Part shown: one piece after another, positions 43,101-50,995 of the stretch | Numbering within the stretch: the stretch's first letter is position 1 | Layout of the letters: each line of letters starts with the position of its first letter | DNA from: Myxococcota bacterium | Lineage (GTDB): Bacteria > Myxococcota_A > UBA796 | Length of the DNA: 64,000 bases | Direction: 5' to 3' | Assembly: GCA_029251165.1 (NCBI GenBank) | Contig: JAQXDW010000054.1 | Span: 1 to 64,000, forward strand | Notes under the pieces: generated by a model | The model's database searches: none | The model's input: only the letters and a program-made list of their open reading frames with translations | Told to the model about the DNA's origin: nothing | Position numbers and translations under genes: made by a program

Positions 43101-43237
43101 GTCTCGCAGATCTCGCCCGAGATGACAACAACCCTGAAGATGCCCGTCGCTGGGCGGCCCTCGCTCTGAATTCCGCCCAGGATCCAGCCTATCGGGATCG
43201 GGCCCAAGAGATGGTGGATCAGCTCGGCGGAGAGTGA
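37172..43237 (+). CDS. ~2,000-aa modular protein: pentapeptide block, coiled coil, pentapeptide block, TM helix, TPR-like tail
   Basis: Single uninterrupted frame (37097-43237). Blocks such as ANLSGANLTTARLHGARLRSADLS and ADLTGADLTGADLRGASLFG; central Glu/Arg/Gln/Ala-rich coil; TM VRVAAAVLILGLTAFLATSYL; C-terminal helical repeats. Start codon uncertain. Confidence 0.85.
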   Translation: MRYDGSVASGSDGHPQPPPKPQEGYRGRDLTGTDLSGAELQGQNFIQANLTAANLSGANLTTARLHGARLRSADLSNVQGEGLGAREVDLESADLTGAALRAARLTDAVLLEANLTRADLQQADLSGADLRASKLVGANLSGADLSGADLSGADLTDAVLDGVRARGARIANIQGLSEEALQVLLDAGATSGALQQATAAFQRATTRLTAAISDLRSSADRPADDLSTADIPESDIPDWRERTSRLQQNWRESRQRAAAARQRQEEEWMARRAAEAEQRQYRRENREEYREERESLQRKAAEVLQRERQRLQQRRRAEEAIEEQTSRLLRQARLEARQRFEEQARVQAAEQAMQQAAQDAVEAERQRIEAERQRIEAKTQAERLTMLAQQHSAAATRLNETIRHLSEDDRRRTSVIEDRAAELDDQQRQVDALRRRLLLLERTRHTEEQSPTSDRLDAINAQLTALSSEEQAHSAALAESTAALEDARSERRRLQERLTLTRDKAGAAEQLAVQTAAQADLARNAAGTAELPALPAGMLRRLTDRNWFALTDRIGQQSPRLANALDHRREQLLTLPSRLRSQWRAQEADADKNAQSRIERRLRRLSPDTAPPLPQRRAAAEERVRAALSRAEDSGLPPDSSALERPAGPAKRLFDAIWYQGTDLLAALSRPLASRLDRLKERLEWEFISRRSEAARLLDQQQRDAEQARSKNRIAEHSVRIGRLQRLREREETRAQQRAAESARRAEEAAENQRLTMLRALSAPERHERRREQYSTRTAHTTIDHRGADMRGRKLTEVEWADADLQDARLDNARLDNADLTAANLQDASLAGARLDGATLDGATLDHATFDGARLRRASLLGAQLSNARMVDVDLRNADLTGADLTGADLRGASLFGAALAGANLTAARMPNLELEGVILDGAMLDQADLAGVQWSGASVSGADLSGALGLSGATREALARQGALAGDVALDDLFSRLGSRQVRVAAAVLILGLTAFLATSYLTDDTLDTAAVEGQAEELRSTDPLAASALYLELAEAGTRIEERIAYLIEAAVLADQGGDSPLASTLFARALEEAGDDATLAARVRLRRASFYADHDRWEDALEAVDPVLFITGQPTEQRARAVLLYERISAKLEQPADRLEAVFEELDGLPDAAAELRMSLAEVRSAQGEIDDAIAELAHIDSATISSDLALRVLETRARVQDRGGDLAGSAETLDALTDAAEEGSLMWQAASLQLADLKQRAGETEGALALVERILNDEPDPRIQGRALLVIARLHEGDDDATQAAEAYQTLLAAEGLDQEVIEEARVGLARILLSDGGSEAVQAALAELPPEYADQILGQARLGDARRMLDDGDPAAARVLYEEILEASQLSDALSRAARSGLGEALSALGNADEAAQVWSDLLAESPPPSERVYIELLLASGLLQSGKREQAETAFTSLASSTEPEIKIQGILGLAEVARANNERERSRGLYQSVVDDSDDPAWQVQALQELADLALEEDRLPDAMAAWRTVIGLVSAGDPAGISARLALVGAMAERGQADRITQYCQEATAAAATQPSIWQTCAEALEQAGENEAALSSWESLTALDSDEALDDDIFAEAALGTARALTSLGRHSDALVRCDEGLSRSTDPTVTMLLLSTQIAAATILGNDAALSEALAARDEMASNTPRLAAAILLESAQLARGADDPDQALVLLRQAIALPLSDEMRAGVALELGESLIDSGALSEAAAPLTQAAASEDPHTAFAASMALSELSRRSGDITGAITRLSKLTPPDDETRQWWLEAQASALTEAGDPASVEAWEALASSSSTDPGLQSAALRGRAEALLSQDRFEDALPLFREAAEAAAEPSMVGWAQLGEAEALRYLTRLDEARTLLSELSAHSDPEVSLQAAILVARLELDAEQPDEAIAALLDREATTMGPAWDASLCEIRVAALQEVDRAAEARAELEALAERWPDEEEAQLPAWLGLADLARDDNNPEDARRWAALALNSAQDPAYRDRAQEMVDQLGGE

Positions 43238-43243
43238 GGTTCG

Positions 43244-44737
43244 CTACAGGACCTGGTTGAGCAGCGCCTGCTCGGACTGCCGCCATCGGCGCGTGGTCAC
43301 CTGGGCCCGGTCTGCCGCAAACCAGGCCTCGACCGCATCATCCAGCCGCCCTCCTCGCATCGCAATCGAGAGCGCCTGTCCGATGAGCCGGGGACGCTTG
43401 AGGGCGACGGAGGTCAACCGCGCGGCGTAGCCGATGTTGCGTGGATGGAGATAATTCCGTCGAAACGCTTCATTCTGCGCAAGCTTTCGAAACACTGCCA
43501 GCTGATCGGGGGTGAGGTTGGTCATCGCAAACGGAGTCTGCCGCTGGCGGTTGTTCCATGCCTCACCGTAGTCGGGGAACAGCTCGAAGAAGCTCGTCTC
43601 ACGCACCTGTCCCCACAGCTCAGTTCCCGGGTAGGGCGTCGAGAAGAAGAAGACCGTCCAGTCTGACTTCAGCTGACGGGCCAGCTCAATGGTCTGCTGT
43701 GCGTCATCTTCTTCTTCACCAGGGGTGCCAAAGATGAACGATGCGCCGGTCCGAAGTCCGACATCATGGACCAGCTCAAAGGCCTTGCGGATCGTGTCGG
43801 GACGAGTGCCCTTCCGCATCCGGTTGAGGATCTTCTGCGAGCCACTCTCTACACCAAAGTCAATCTGGACACAGCCCGCATCGCGCATCGCCTCCAGGGT
43901 TACCCGATCGATCCCGGTAACCCGACTCTGGCAGCCCCACTCCAGCTTGTACGGGCGCTGACGAAGGGCAGCACACAGCTCACGGACCCAGGCCCGATCG
44001 CCAGTGAAGATGTCATCGACCCAGTACACTCCCTTGATGGCATACCGATCGACAAGGTGGTCCAGCTCAGCGAGCACATTCTCGACGCTGCGGAGTCGAA
44101 ACCGCCTCCCGAGCTGGAGATGACTGGCGCAGAACGTACAGCGAAACGGACAGCCACGGCTGGCAAGCATCGAGGCATGTCGAGATGATGCCCAGCCCCG
44201 GATCAGACCGGGCGGGCTGAGGTAGCGCTCAAATTCCAGGAGATCACGTGCGGGAAAGGGCACCGAGTCCAGATCATCAATCGCAAGACGCGGTGGCCCC
44301 TTGCCAGCAGCCGTCAGGGTCCCCGGAATGCCGTCCAGGTGGTCTCCGTTCTCCAGACGCTCAGCAATCTCGACCGCGCTGCGCTCTCCCTCTCCGATGA
44401 CCACAATGTCTGCGGCAAAGTCGACATGGCTGCGAGCGGGCTCCGCCGTGACATGAGGACCACCGAGCATCAGCGGGATGTCAGGAAGGGTCTGGCGGAG
44501 CTGTTGGCTGAGCTGGCTGGCACGAGCGATCGTCATGGTCAGGAATGACATACCGATCAGCTCGGGCTCAAACGCCACGATTCGATCAACCATGTCGACC
44601 TCAAGGAGCGGATCACCATCCAGAACCTGAACCCGATGTCCAGCCTCACGCAGCGCAGCGGCCACATACATCAAGCCAAGCGGTGGAAACATGTTGTTTC
44701 CTTCGTGGAACTGAACGTTGACCAACGAAATTCGCAC
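43244..44737 (-). CDS. B12-binding-domain radical SAM protein
   Basis: MRISLVNVQFHEGNNMFPPLGLMYVAAALREAGHRVQVLDGD; LMLGGPHVTAEP; RGCPFRCTFCASHLQLGRRFRLRSVENV. Confidence 0.92.
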   Translation of the reverse strand: MRISLVNVQFHEGNNMFPPLGLMYVAAALREAGHRVQVLDGDPLLEVDMVDRIVAFEPELIGMSFLTMTIARASQLSQQLRQTLPDIPLMLGGPHVTAEPARSHVDFAADIVVIGEGERSAVEIAERLENGDHLDGIPGTLTAAGKGPPRLAIDDLDSVPFPARDLLEFERYLSPPGLIRGWASSRHASMLASRGCPFRCTFCASHLQLGRRFRLRSVENVLAELDHLVDRYAIKGVYWVDDIFTGDRAWVRELCAALRQRPYKLEWGCQSRVTGIDRVTLEAMRDAGCVQIDFGVESGSQKILNRMRKGTRPDTIRKAFELVHDVGLRTGASFIFGTPGEEEDDAQQTIELARQLKSDWTVFFFSTPYPGTELWGQVRETSFFELFPDYGEAWNNRQRQTPFAMTNLTPDQLAVFRKLAQNEAFRRNYLHPRNIGYAARLTSVALKRPRLIGQALSIAMRGGRLDDAVEAWFAADRAQVTTRRWRQSEQALLNQVL

Positions 44738-44898
44738 CGTTTTCCTCCGTCTTCAAACACAGATTACCCCACCCGCATCTCCTTACAAAAGCGGACCTCA
44801 ATCAACCAACCTGATTTTGATCCCCATTATTCTCAAAGAACGTGCTCGTTCATCCGTTGAGTATTGTGTGCGTGTACTCGCTGAGACTTGGAGCAGAG

Positions 44899-45888
44899 AT
44901 GGACTACGGGACCCTGCTAGATGAACCAGGAATCAGCATCACGGGCGAGGCCACCTCACACCCAACCTTGATCGTTCTGTCTGGGTCACGATCAGGGCAG
45001 TGCTTCCGACTCGAGCCCGGTGAGCACGTCCTCGGACGAGGCTGGGATGCCGACCTGTTCCTTGATGATGAGAGCGTCTCTCGTAAGCATGCAGAGTTCA
45101 CCGTTACCCAAGATGGGCAGTACTTCGTCAGAGACCTCAACAGCACCAACGGCACCAAGGTCAACGGCGAGCCCATCGCGACCGAGCGTCGGCGAATCAC
45201 AATCGGAGACCGCATCCGCCTCAGCGCAACCGCCAGCGTGAAGCTTCGGGTCCAGGACACCACCGAAGAGAAGCTTCAGCAGAACCTGTACAACATGGCG
45301 ATTCACGATCCGCTGACGGGTGCCTTCAACAAGCGCTATCTCGCCGAGCGAATCGACCAGGAGGTCGCATTTGCCTGGAGGCGCGGTCGCCCCCTCTCAC
45401 TCATCATCCTCGACATCGATCGCTTCAAGCAAGTCAACGACAACTATGGTCACCATGTCGGCGACGAAGTCCTCCGAGAGGTCGCGCGCTTCGTCCAGAG
45501 TTCTCTGCGACTTGAAGACATCTTCTCCCGCTTCGGTGGAGAAGAGTTCGTCGTGCTAATGCGCGACACCGACACCGAGATGGCCCGTCAGGTCGCTGAG
45601 CGGCTCCGGTGCGGGATCGAAGATCTCTCTATCCAATCTGGTGAGCAGAGCCTGTCCGTGACCATCTCGGCAGGCATCGCCGTGACCACCGACTCCACCT
45701 GCACCTCTTCGATGGATCTGTTCTCTCAGGCTGACCGCCGGCTGTATACCGCAAAGAACACTGGACGAAATCGAGTCGTCATCACCGACACACCCGAGAC
45801 CGCAGAGCTCACCAAGGCCGAGGCCGAGGCCGCAGAGCACACCGAGGCCGAGGCCGCAGAGCACAGCGGACTAAACACAGCGGACTAA
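44899..45888 (+). CDS. FHA-GGDEF diguanylate cyclase
   Basis: FHA: LGRGWDADLFLDDESVSRKHAEFTV...DLNSTNGTKVNG; GGDEF: DPLTGAFNKRYL...ILDIDRFKQVNDNYGHHVGDEVL...FSRFGGEEFVVL. Confidence 0.94.
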   Translation: MDYGTLLDEPGISITGEATSHPTLIVLSGSRSGQCFRLEPGEHVLGRGWDADLFLDDESVSRKHAEFTVTQDGQYFVRDLNSTNGTKVNGEPIATERRRITIGDRIRLSATASVKLRVQDTTEEKLQQNLYNMAIHDPLTGAFNKRYLAERIDQEVAFAWRRGRPLSLIILDIDRFKQVNDNYGHHVGDEVLREVARFVQSSLRLEDIFSRFGGEEFVVLMRDTDTEMARQVAERLRCGIEDLSIQSGEQSLSVTISAGIAVTTDSTCTSSMDLFSQADRRLYTAKNTGRNRVVITDTPETAELTKAEAEAAEHTEAEAAEHSGLNTAD

Positions 45889-45925
45889 ACACAGCGGACT
45901 AAACACAGCGGACTAAACACAGCGG
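45862..45925. repeat. 14-bp tandem repeat (~4.5 copies) spanning the stop codon of the GGDEF gene
   Basis: cacagcggactaaa x4 plus partial copy; TAA stop at 45886-45888 lies inside the array. Confidence 0.95.
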
Positions 45926-45926
45926 G

Positions 45927-46691
45927 TCAGTAGCGAAACGCCGCCCAGAAGTGTGCCCCCTGTGACAGCCCCAGTGAGCCCTCTGCGCCGACTGAGATCC
46001 GCCAATCAGGCGTCCAGCCAGGTCCCAGAGGCTCGGAGATGAGCTCAATCCCAAGCACGCCAGAGAACGGAAATCCAGAGCGAAGAGCAATCTGGTAGCG
46101 CGGCTCGCTCGCGGGAGAGCTCTCGCGCTGCTCGACAGTGTGATCCCACAGCAAGACTCCCTGCACCCCACCCCAAGTCGAGATGTTGGAGTCTCGCCAG
46201 GCGAGAGCACCGGTCAGGGTTCCGAGTCGGTAGGAATTCTCTCCATAGGAATCGGAGGTGTTGCTCTTTCCGACGCCGGACTCATAGCGGCCAATCCCAG
46301 AGAGCCACCAGCCGGTCGCTCCCATAGGAATACCGCCGCGAACTCCGACGGCAGAGCTGAGCCCTGCGCCGCTGAATTGGGCCTGACGAAGCTCATCGTT
46401 CATCCAGCCCAGCTCTCCGTCGATGGAGAGTCCATCCACGATCACGATGCGTCCCGTCGCAATGTATCCACCATGGCTCCAAGAGCCGCCACAGCTTGAA
46501 GAGTCCCTGGGAACCCCCTGGCAGCTGGTGTCTTTTTCCCAGAGACTCTCCGCGCCGATTCGAGCGCCGACGATGAAGCGGCCTTCGTCAAGGAGCGGAA
46601 CAGGATCACCGGTCGGAGCGGCGGCAGCAGAAGCCATGAGAACGGAGAGGAGCATCGGCGGAAGTGTATACCGCAGGCCCCTCACTCGCAC
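45927..46691 (-). CDS. Putative outer-membrane beta-barrel protein
   Basis: Signal peptide MLLSVLMASAAAAPTG; alternating Gly/aromatic strands; C-terminal aromatic FRY. Confidence 0.65.
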   Translation of the reverse strand: MRVRGLRYTLPPMLLSVLMASAAAAPTGDPVPLLDEGRFIVGARIGAESLWEKDTSCQGVPRDSSSCGGSWSHGGYIATGRIVIVDGLSIDGELGWMNDELRQAQFSGAGLSSAVGVRGGIPMGATGWWLSGIGRYESGVGKSNTSDSYGENSYRLGTLTGALAWRDSNISTWGGVQGVLLWDHTVEQRESSPASEPRYQIALRSGFPFSGVLGIELISEPLGPGWTPDWRISVGAEGSLGLSQGAHFWAAFRY

Positions 46692-46760
46692 CCGGTGAAC
46701 CGGGAATGCCCCGCCCTATGCTCCGGGTTACCCACTTCCGAATACCCTGAGGTACCGGTC

Positions 46761-49106
46761 ATGCGCCCAATCACTCTCCTCGCGCTGCTCATCGGCTGCG
46801 ACGACTCTCCGCCAGCCTCCGAGACACCGGCTTCCGAGACACCGGCTTCCGATACGCCCGTTCCCGTGGCAACCGGTCCCTCCATTGTGCTCATCACCCT
46901 CGATACCACCCGAGTCGATCACATCGGCGCGTATGGACATGAGCCTGCCCGCACACCGGTCATCGATGGCCTGGCAGCTGAAGGCATCCGGTTCGAGCGC
47001 GCCTACTCGACGGTGCCCCTGACCACTCCAGCCCATGCCTCGATCCTCTCCGGTCTCTACCCCCCTCGGCACGGCATCCGGAACAACGGCGACGCCATCC
47101 TCAGCGACACAATCACCACCTTCCCCGAGCTGCTCTCAGGGGCCGGTTACCGAACCGCAGCATCGGTCTCTGCGTTCGTGACGACGAAGCTCTGGAACCT
47201 CGATCAGGGCTTCGACAGCTACTTCGACGAGGTCCAGGCTGCCCAGCCAGGCAACCGATGGGGGCAGGAGAGACCGGCCAATGAGGTGGTCGACGATCTC
47301 CTCGGCTGGATGGACGAGTCAGACAACGCCAGCAGCCCGTTCCTTCTGTGGGCGCACTTCTACGACCCCCATCACCCCTACGCCTCTCCGGAGCCCTACG
47401 CCTCGGAGTTCGAGGATCCCTACGACGCAGAGATCGCCTTCGTCGACGCGCAGATCGCGCGGCTCAAGGAGCGGGTCGATGCTGCGGCCAATCCCGAGGG
47501 CACCATCTGGATCGTGGTCTCCGACCACGGAGAGGCGTTTGACCGCGAGCACGGTGAGCACACCCACGGCCTGTTCGTGTTCGATCCCACCATGCGGGTG
47601 CCGTTCATCGTGCGCCCGGCAACGCCGCTGAGCGAGCCGGTGGTGGTCTCCGATGCGACGGTCAGTATTGTCGATGTCGCACCGACGGCGCTGAGCATGC
47701 TCGGCCAGGCCGTCCCCGATGGACTCGACGGTGTCGATCTCTCTCCAATGCTCACGGCACCAGACACCGCCCGCAAGGGGGTCTACATGGAGGCCCTCTC
47801 TCCACAGCAGCGCTTCGGCTACCACCCGGAGATCGCGGTTGCAGAGGGGCCCCTCAAGCTCATCGACACCCCCTCTCCTCGCCTGTTCGATGTCGTCGCG
47901 GATCCCGGTGAGCTGACCAACCTCATCGGCCAGCACACCGACGCCGAAGCCCGAATGCGTACGATCGCCCAGGAGACCTGGATCTCAGCCAGCACCGATG
48001 GCGAGGCCATGGCACCAGAAGTGCTCGAGCAGCTCGCGGCCCTCGGCTATGTCAGCAATGACTTCACCCACGACGAGTCCGCAAGCACGGTCGATGCCAA
48101 GGACAAGATCGATGTCATCAGCGCCATTGAGGACATCCGAGCAAAGATGATAGAGGATCAGAACTTTGCGAAAGCAGAGGCCGCCTACCGCGTCCTCCTG
48201 GAGAAAGAGCCTTCTCTCGCAGAGGCTCGGATGGGCTTGGCTCGGGCGCTGGGTGCTCAGGGCAAGGATGCGGAGTCTGAGGCGATCTACCGCGAGGCCC
48301 TTGAGCTGCAGCCCACGTCCTCAATCCTTCGCGTCAACCTCGCCAATGTCTTGGCGGCCCAGGATCGTCACGAAGAAGGACTCGCTGAGATAATGCAGGT
48401 CCTCGAGCAGGTCCCTGGCGACAACAACGCCCAGACTGGCACGCTGCGGATGATGACCGATCTGGGCAGAGAAGATGAGGCCCTCGCCCTGGCGAGAACA
48501 TGGCTCTCCGAGAAGCCCGGTGACCATGGACTACAGGCTCATATCGGCGTGCTCCTGTCCCGTAAAAAGGAGTACGAAGAGGCGTACACGCTGCTCAAGA
48601 AGAGCACGGAGGATGACGTCCCCCGGCAGCTTGTCCATCGCTCCCTGGCGCTGCTTGAGATGCAGAAGAACCATCCCCGCCTTGCGCTGCTGCACTACCG
48701 CAAGGAGCTGCAGTACTTCCCACGGGATGCAGAGATGCACCTCAGCTGCGCCCGGATTCTGATGAGCCTCAAGAACTGGGAGGAGAGCATCAAAGAGTTT
48801 ACGCAGTACAACAAGCGGGTCCCGAACAACGTCATTATCCGACGTCCCTGGGCGCAGGCAGTCTTCAACACCAAGGACTATCCTGCGGCGGCTGCGGTTC
48901 TTGCCCCGGCGCTCGCAGCCTTTCCCGATGATCCAGACGTCCTGCTCCTGCACGCCAACATCTTGTCGAAGCGTGGCAAGAAAGCGGAGGCAACGGAGGT
49001 TGCAGCACGGGCCAACAAGCTGAACACCGAGCGGGTCGAGACCATGAAGAAACGCCTCCCCGCGGGGACTCCGGACCCCCAGGCTCCTCCTACTGATGCT
49101 CCTTGA
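46761..49106 (+). CDS. Sulfatase-family lipoprotein with C-terminal TPR domain
   Basis: Lipobox MRPITLLALLIGC; SIVLITLDTTRVDHIGAYGHEPARTPVIDGLAAEGIRFERAYSTVPLTTPAHASILSGLYPPRHGIRNNG; TPR-like C-terminal third. Confidence 0.93.
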   Translation: MRPITLLALLIGCDDSPPASETPASETPASDTPVPVATGPSIVLITLDTTRVDHIGAYGHEPARTPVIDGLAAEGIRFERAYSTVPLTTPAHASILSGLYPPRHGIRNNGDAILSDTITTFPELLSGAGYRTAASVSAFVTTKLWNLDQGFDSYFDEVQAAQPGNRWGQERPANEVVDDLLGWMDESDNASSPFLLWAHFYDPHHPYASPEPYASEFEDPYDAEIAFVDAQIARLKERVDAAANPEGTIWIVVSDHGEAFDREHGEHTHGLFVFDPTMRVPFIVRPATPLSEPVVVSDATVSIVDVAPTALSMLGQAVPDGLDGVDLSPMLTAPDTARKGVYMEALSPQQRFGYHPEIAVAEGPLKLIDTPSPRLFDVVADPGELTNLIGQHTDAEARMRTIAQETWISASTDGEAMAPEVLEQLAALGYVSNDFTHDESASTVDAKDKIDVISAIEDIRAKMIEDQNFAKAEAAYRVLLEKEPSLAEARMGLARALGAQGKDAESEAIYREALELQPTSSILRVNLANVLAAQDRHEEGLAEIMQVLEQVPGDNNAQTGTLRMMTDLGREDEALALARTWLSEKPGDHGLQAHIGVLLSRKKEYEEAYTLLKKSTEDDVPRQLVHRSLALLEMQKNHPRLALLHYRKELQYFPRDAEMHLSCARILMSLKNWEESIKEFTQYNKRVPNNVIIRRPWAQAVFNTKDYPAAAAVLAPALAAFPDDPDVLLLHANILSKRGKKAEATEVAARANKLNTERVETMKKRLPAGTPDPQAPPTDAP

Positions 49107-50010
49107 AGTACATCAGCGCGGCGGTGACCTCCAGGTTGGCACCATAGTGCTGCTCAGCGAGCGCCACCCAGTCCTTCGCTGAGGCTGCATCTTCCAGATC
49201 GGCATAGACCCGAAGCCGTGTCGCGATCAGCTCTGGGGTCTCCATCGTCCGCCACCGGTTGCGCTCCAGAACGTCGGCAGCAGCGTGGGGATCTCCCTGG
49301 AGGCGCAGGACCTCTGCGCGCAGGCTGGCGAGACGAGGGGTGGGGTTGCGGAACATGCGGGCTGCCTCCAAGATCTCGGAAGCCTCCGCGAAGTCTTCAT
49401 CCAGCATCGCACGCCGGGCACGCGCGGACGCTCCACGGCTGGTTTGTCCATGGAGGGTGTTCGCCCAGAGGGCCGCGTCCGCTTGGTCGAGATCACCTGC
49501 ATCCATCCAGATGTCCGCCAGGACTGCAGAGACCATCGGAGAGCGTGGGAAGAGAGCCTCGGCGCGATAGGCCTGCTCCAGGGCACCGCGATAGTCTCCA
49601 GCCGCTCGAAGATCATCAGCGGCCCACAGCAAGATCCGAAGCTGCTGTCCCTCGCTCAGATCGGACGTCAGGAGGCGCTGAATTCGAAGCGAAGCAGCCG
49701 CCTCTCCGCTGCCGAGGGCACGCAGCGCATCTGCGTGAGCATCAAGACCGTGCGCTTCGTAGTAGCTCGCTCCAGGGCAGAGCTGGAACATCACCAGTGC
49801 GTCGACGGAGAACCCCATCTTCGACCATGCCACCCCGAGCATTGCAGACAGCTCAGTGTTGTCTGGATTCTGTTCAAGCTGGCGGGTGATGTTCTGAACC
49901 GCGAGGCGATACTGGCCACGCCGAAGGAACAGCTCTACAGCTCCAGCGCCCTGGGCCTGAGCGATTCCTGCCAGTCCCATCAGACCAGCAGCCAACAACC
50001 AACGCGTCAT
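49090..50010 (-). CDS. Periplasmic TPR protein
   Basis: Signal peptide MTRWLLAAGLMGLAGIAQAQG; TPR-like repeats. Confidence 0.8.
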   Translation of the reverse strand: MTRWLLAAGLMGLAGIAQAQGAGAVELFLRRGQYRLAVQNITRQLEQNPDNTELSAMLGVAWSKMGFSVDALVMFQLCPGASYYEAHGLDAHADALRALGSGEAAASLRIQRLLTSDLSEGQQLRILLWAADDLRAAGDYRGALEQAYRAEALFPRSPMVSAVLADIWMDAGDLDQADAALWANTLHGQTSRGASARARRAMLDEDFAEASEILEAARMFRNPTPRLASLRAEVLRLQGDPHAAADVLERNRWRTMETPELIATRLRVYADLEDAASAKDWVALAEQHYGANLEVTAALMYFKEHQ

Positions 50011-50023
50011 CCAATCCTCACCG

Positions 50024-50050
50024 CAAAAACCCCCGCCATATGGCGGGGGC
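50024..50050 (-). terminator. Rho-independent terminator
   Basis: Minus strand GCCCCCGCCATATGGCGGGGGTTTTTGCGG: 10-bp perfect stem then T5. Confidence 0.85.
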
Positions 50051-50089
50051 TAATTGACTATGCTGTCATTTCTAACAGCTTAGCTCACA

Positions 50090-50659
50090 CTACTCGACGG
50101 TGATCTGACCGTACTGGTAGTAGGAGTAGTAGGCACCGTTATAGGGGTAGTCGGTGTAGCCGTAGTAGTACACGAACTCGGTACCAGCGAACTCACCGTA
50201 GCCCCACCAGTAGTAGGTGCCGTAGGAGCTGTAGACCCAGGACGCGCCGTAGCCGTCAAAGCTGCTGCTGTAACCGTAGGCGCCAACGGAGTCCGCGATG
50301 CCACAGGTACCGTCATCGTAGACGTAGGACTCGTCACGAAGGGTGTAGGTGACGTCGAAGAGGAACTCACAGTCTTCGCAGTCAGCATCCATCGGGGTGA
50401 TGGGGGTACCCGTGAGGTCCCAGACACCCTGACAGTTGAACTCACCAGCGCCCAGCTCACCGTCGTTGCGGTCGAGGGACTCCCAGCCGTTGTAGCTGGT
50501 GAAGCTGTGCTCGATGTCCGCATCGGTATCGGAGTCGGTGTCGGCATCAGAGTCGGTGTCGGCATCAGCGTCAGCCTCAACCTCGCCAGAATCAGTCTTG
50601 CCATCACATGCTGCAGTAAACAGACCAGCGGTCAGGATCAGCCAGATGTAGTTCTTCAT
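50090..50659 (-). CDS. Lipoprotein with Asp-rich linker and Tyr-rich C-terminus
   Basis: MKNYIWLILTAGLFTAACDGKTDSGEVEADADADTDSDADTDSDTDAD...; C-terminal SSYGTYYWWGYGEFAGTEFVYYYGYTDYPYNGAYYSYYQYGQITVE. Confidence 0.8.
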   Translation of the reverse strand: MKNYIWLILTAGLFTAACDGKTDSGEVEADADADTDSDADTDSDTDADIEHSFTSYNGWESLDRNDGELGAGEFNCQGVWDLTGTPITPMDADCEDCEFLFDVTYTLRDESYVYDDGTCGIADSVGAYGYSSSFDGYGASWVYSSYGTYYWWGYGEFAGTEFVYYYGYTDYPYNGAYYSYYQYGQITVE

Positions 50660-50806
50660 TGCGCCTCCTAAGGTCGTTGAAGTAACGAAATGCACCTTAC
50701 TCAGTAGGCCTATTGACTGCAAGAGTTTTCACAGTCCATGTGCTCCTTTTCAAGCAGCACAGACCAATTCTATAGGCCAAGGCTCCGAGCGTCTAAGCAG
50801 CACGGC

Positions 50807-50995
50807 TCAGTCTCCGTATACCCACGACTCCATCTCAGCAGCGATGGTGTGGGCTCCGCGCTGAAAGTCAGGCATGTAGACATATGACGCGACAATCACC
50901 GCGACAGCAACGACGGTGACGGTGAGCAGGTCTTCGATAAACGTCCCGCCCCGGCGAGCGGGGCGGGCGCGAGCACGGTTCACCCCTCGGCTCAC
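50807..50995 (-). CDS. Putative 62-aa Flp-type pilin-like small protein
   Basis: MSRGVNRARARPARRGGTFIEDLLTVTVVAVAVIVASYVYMPDFQRGAHTIAAEMESWVYGD; basic leader, Gly-Gly, Glu at mature +5, hydrophobic helix; GTGA overlap with the upstream stop. Confidence 0.5.
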   Translation of the reverse strand: MSRGVNRARARPARRGGTFIEDLLTVTVVAVAVIVASYVYMPDFQRGAHTIAAEMESWVYGD

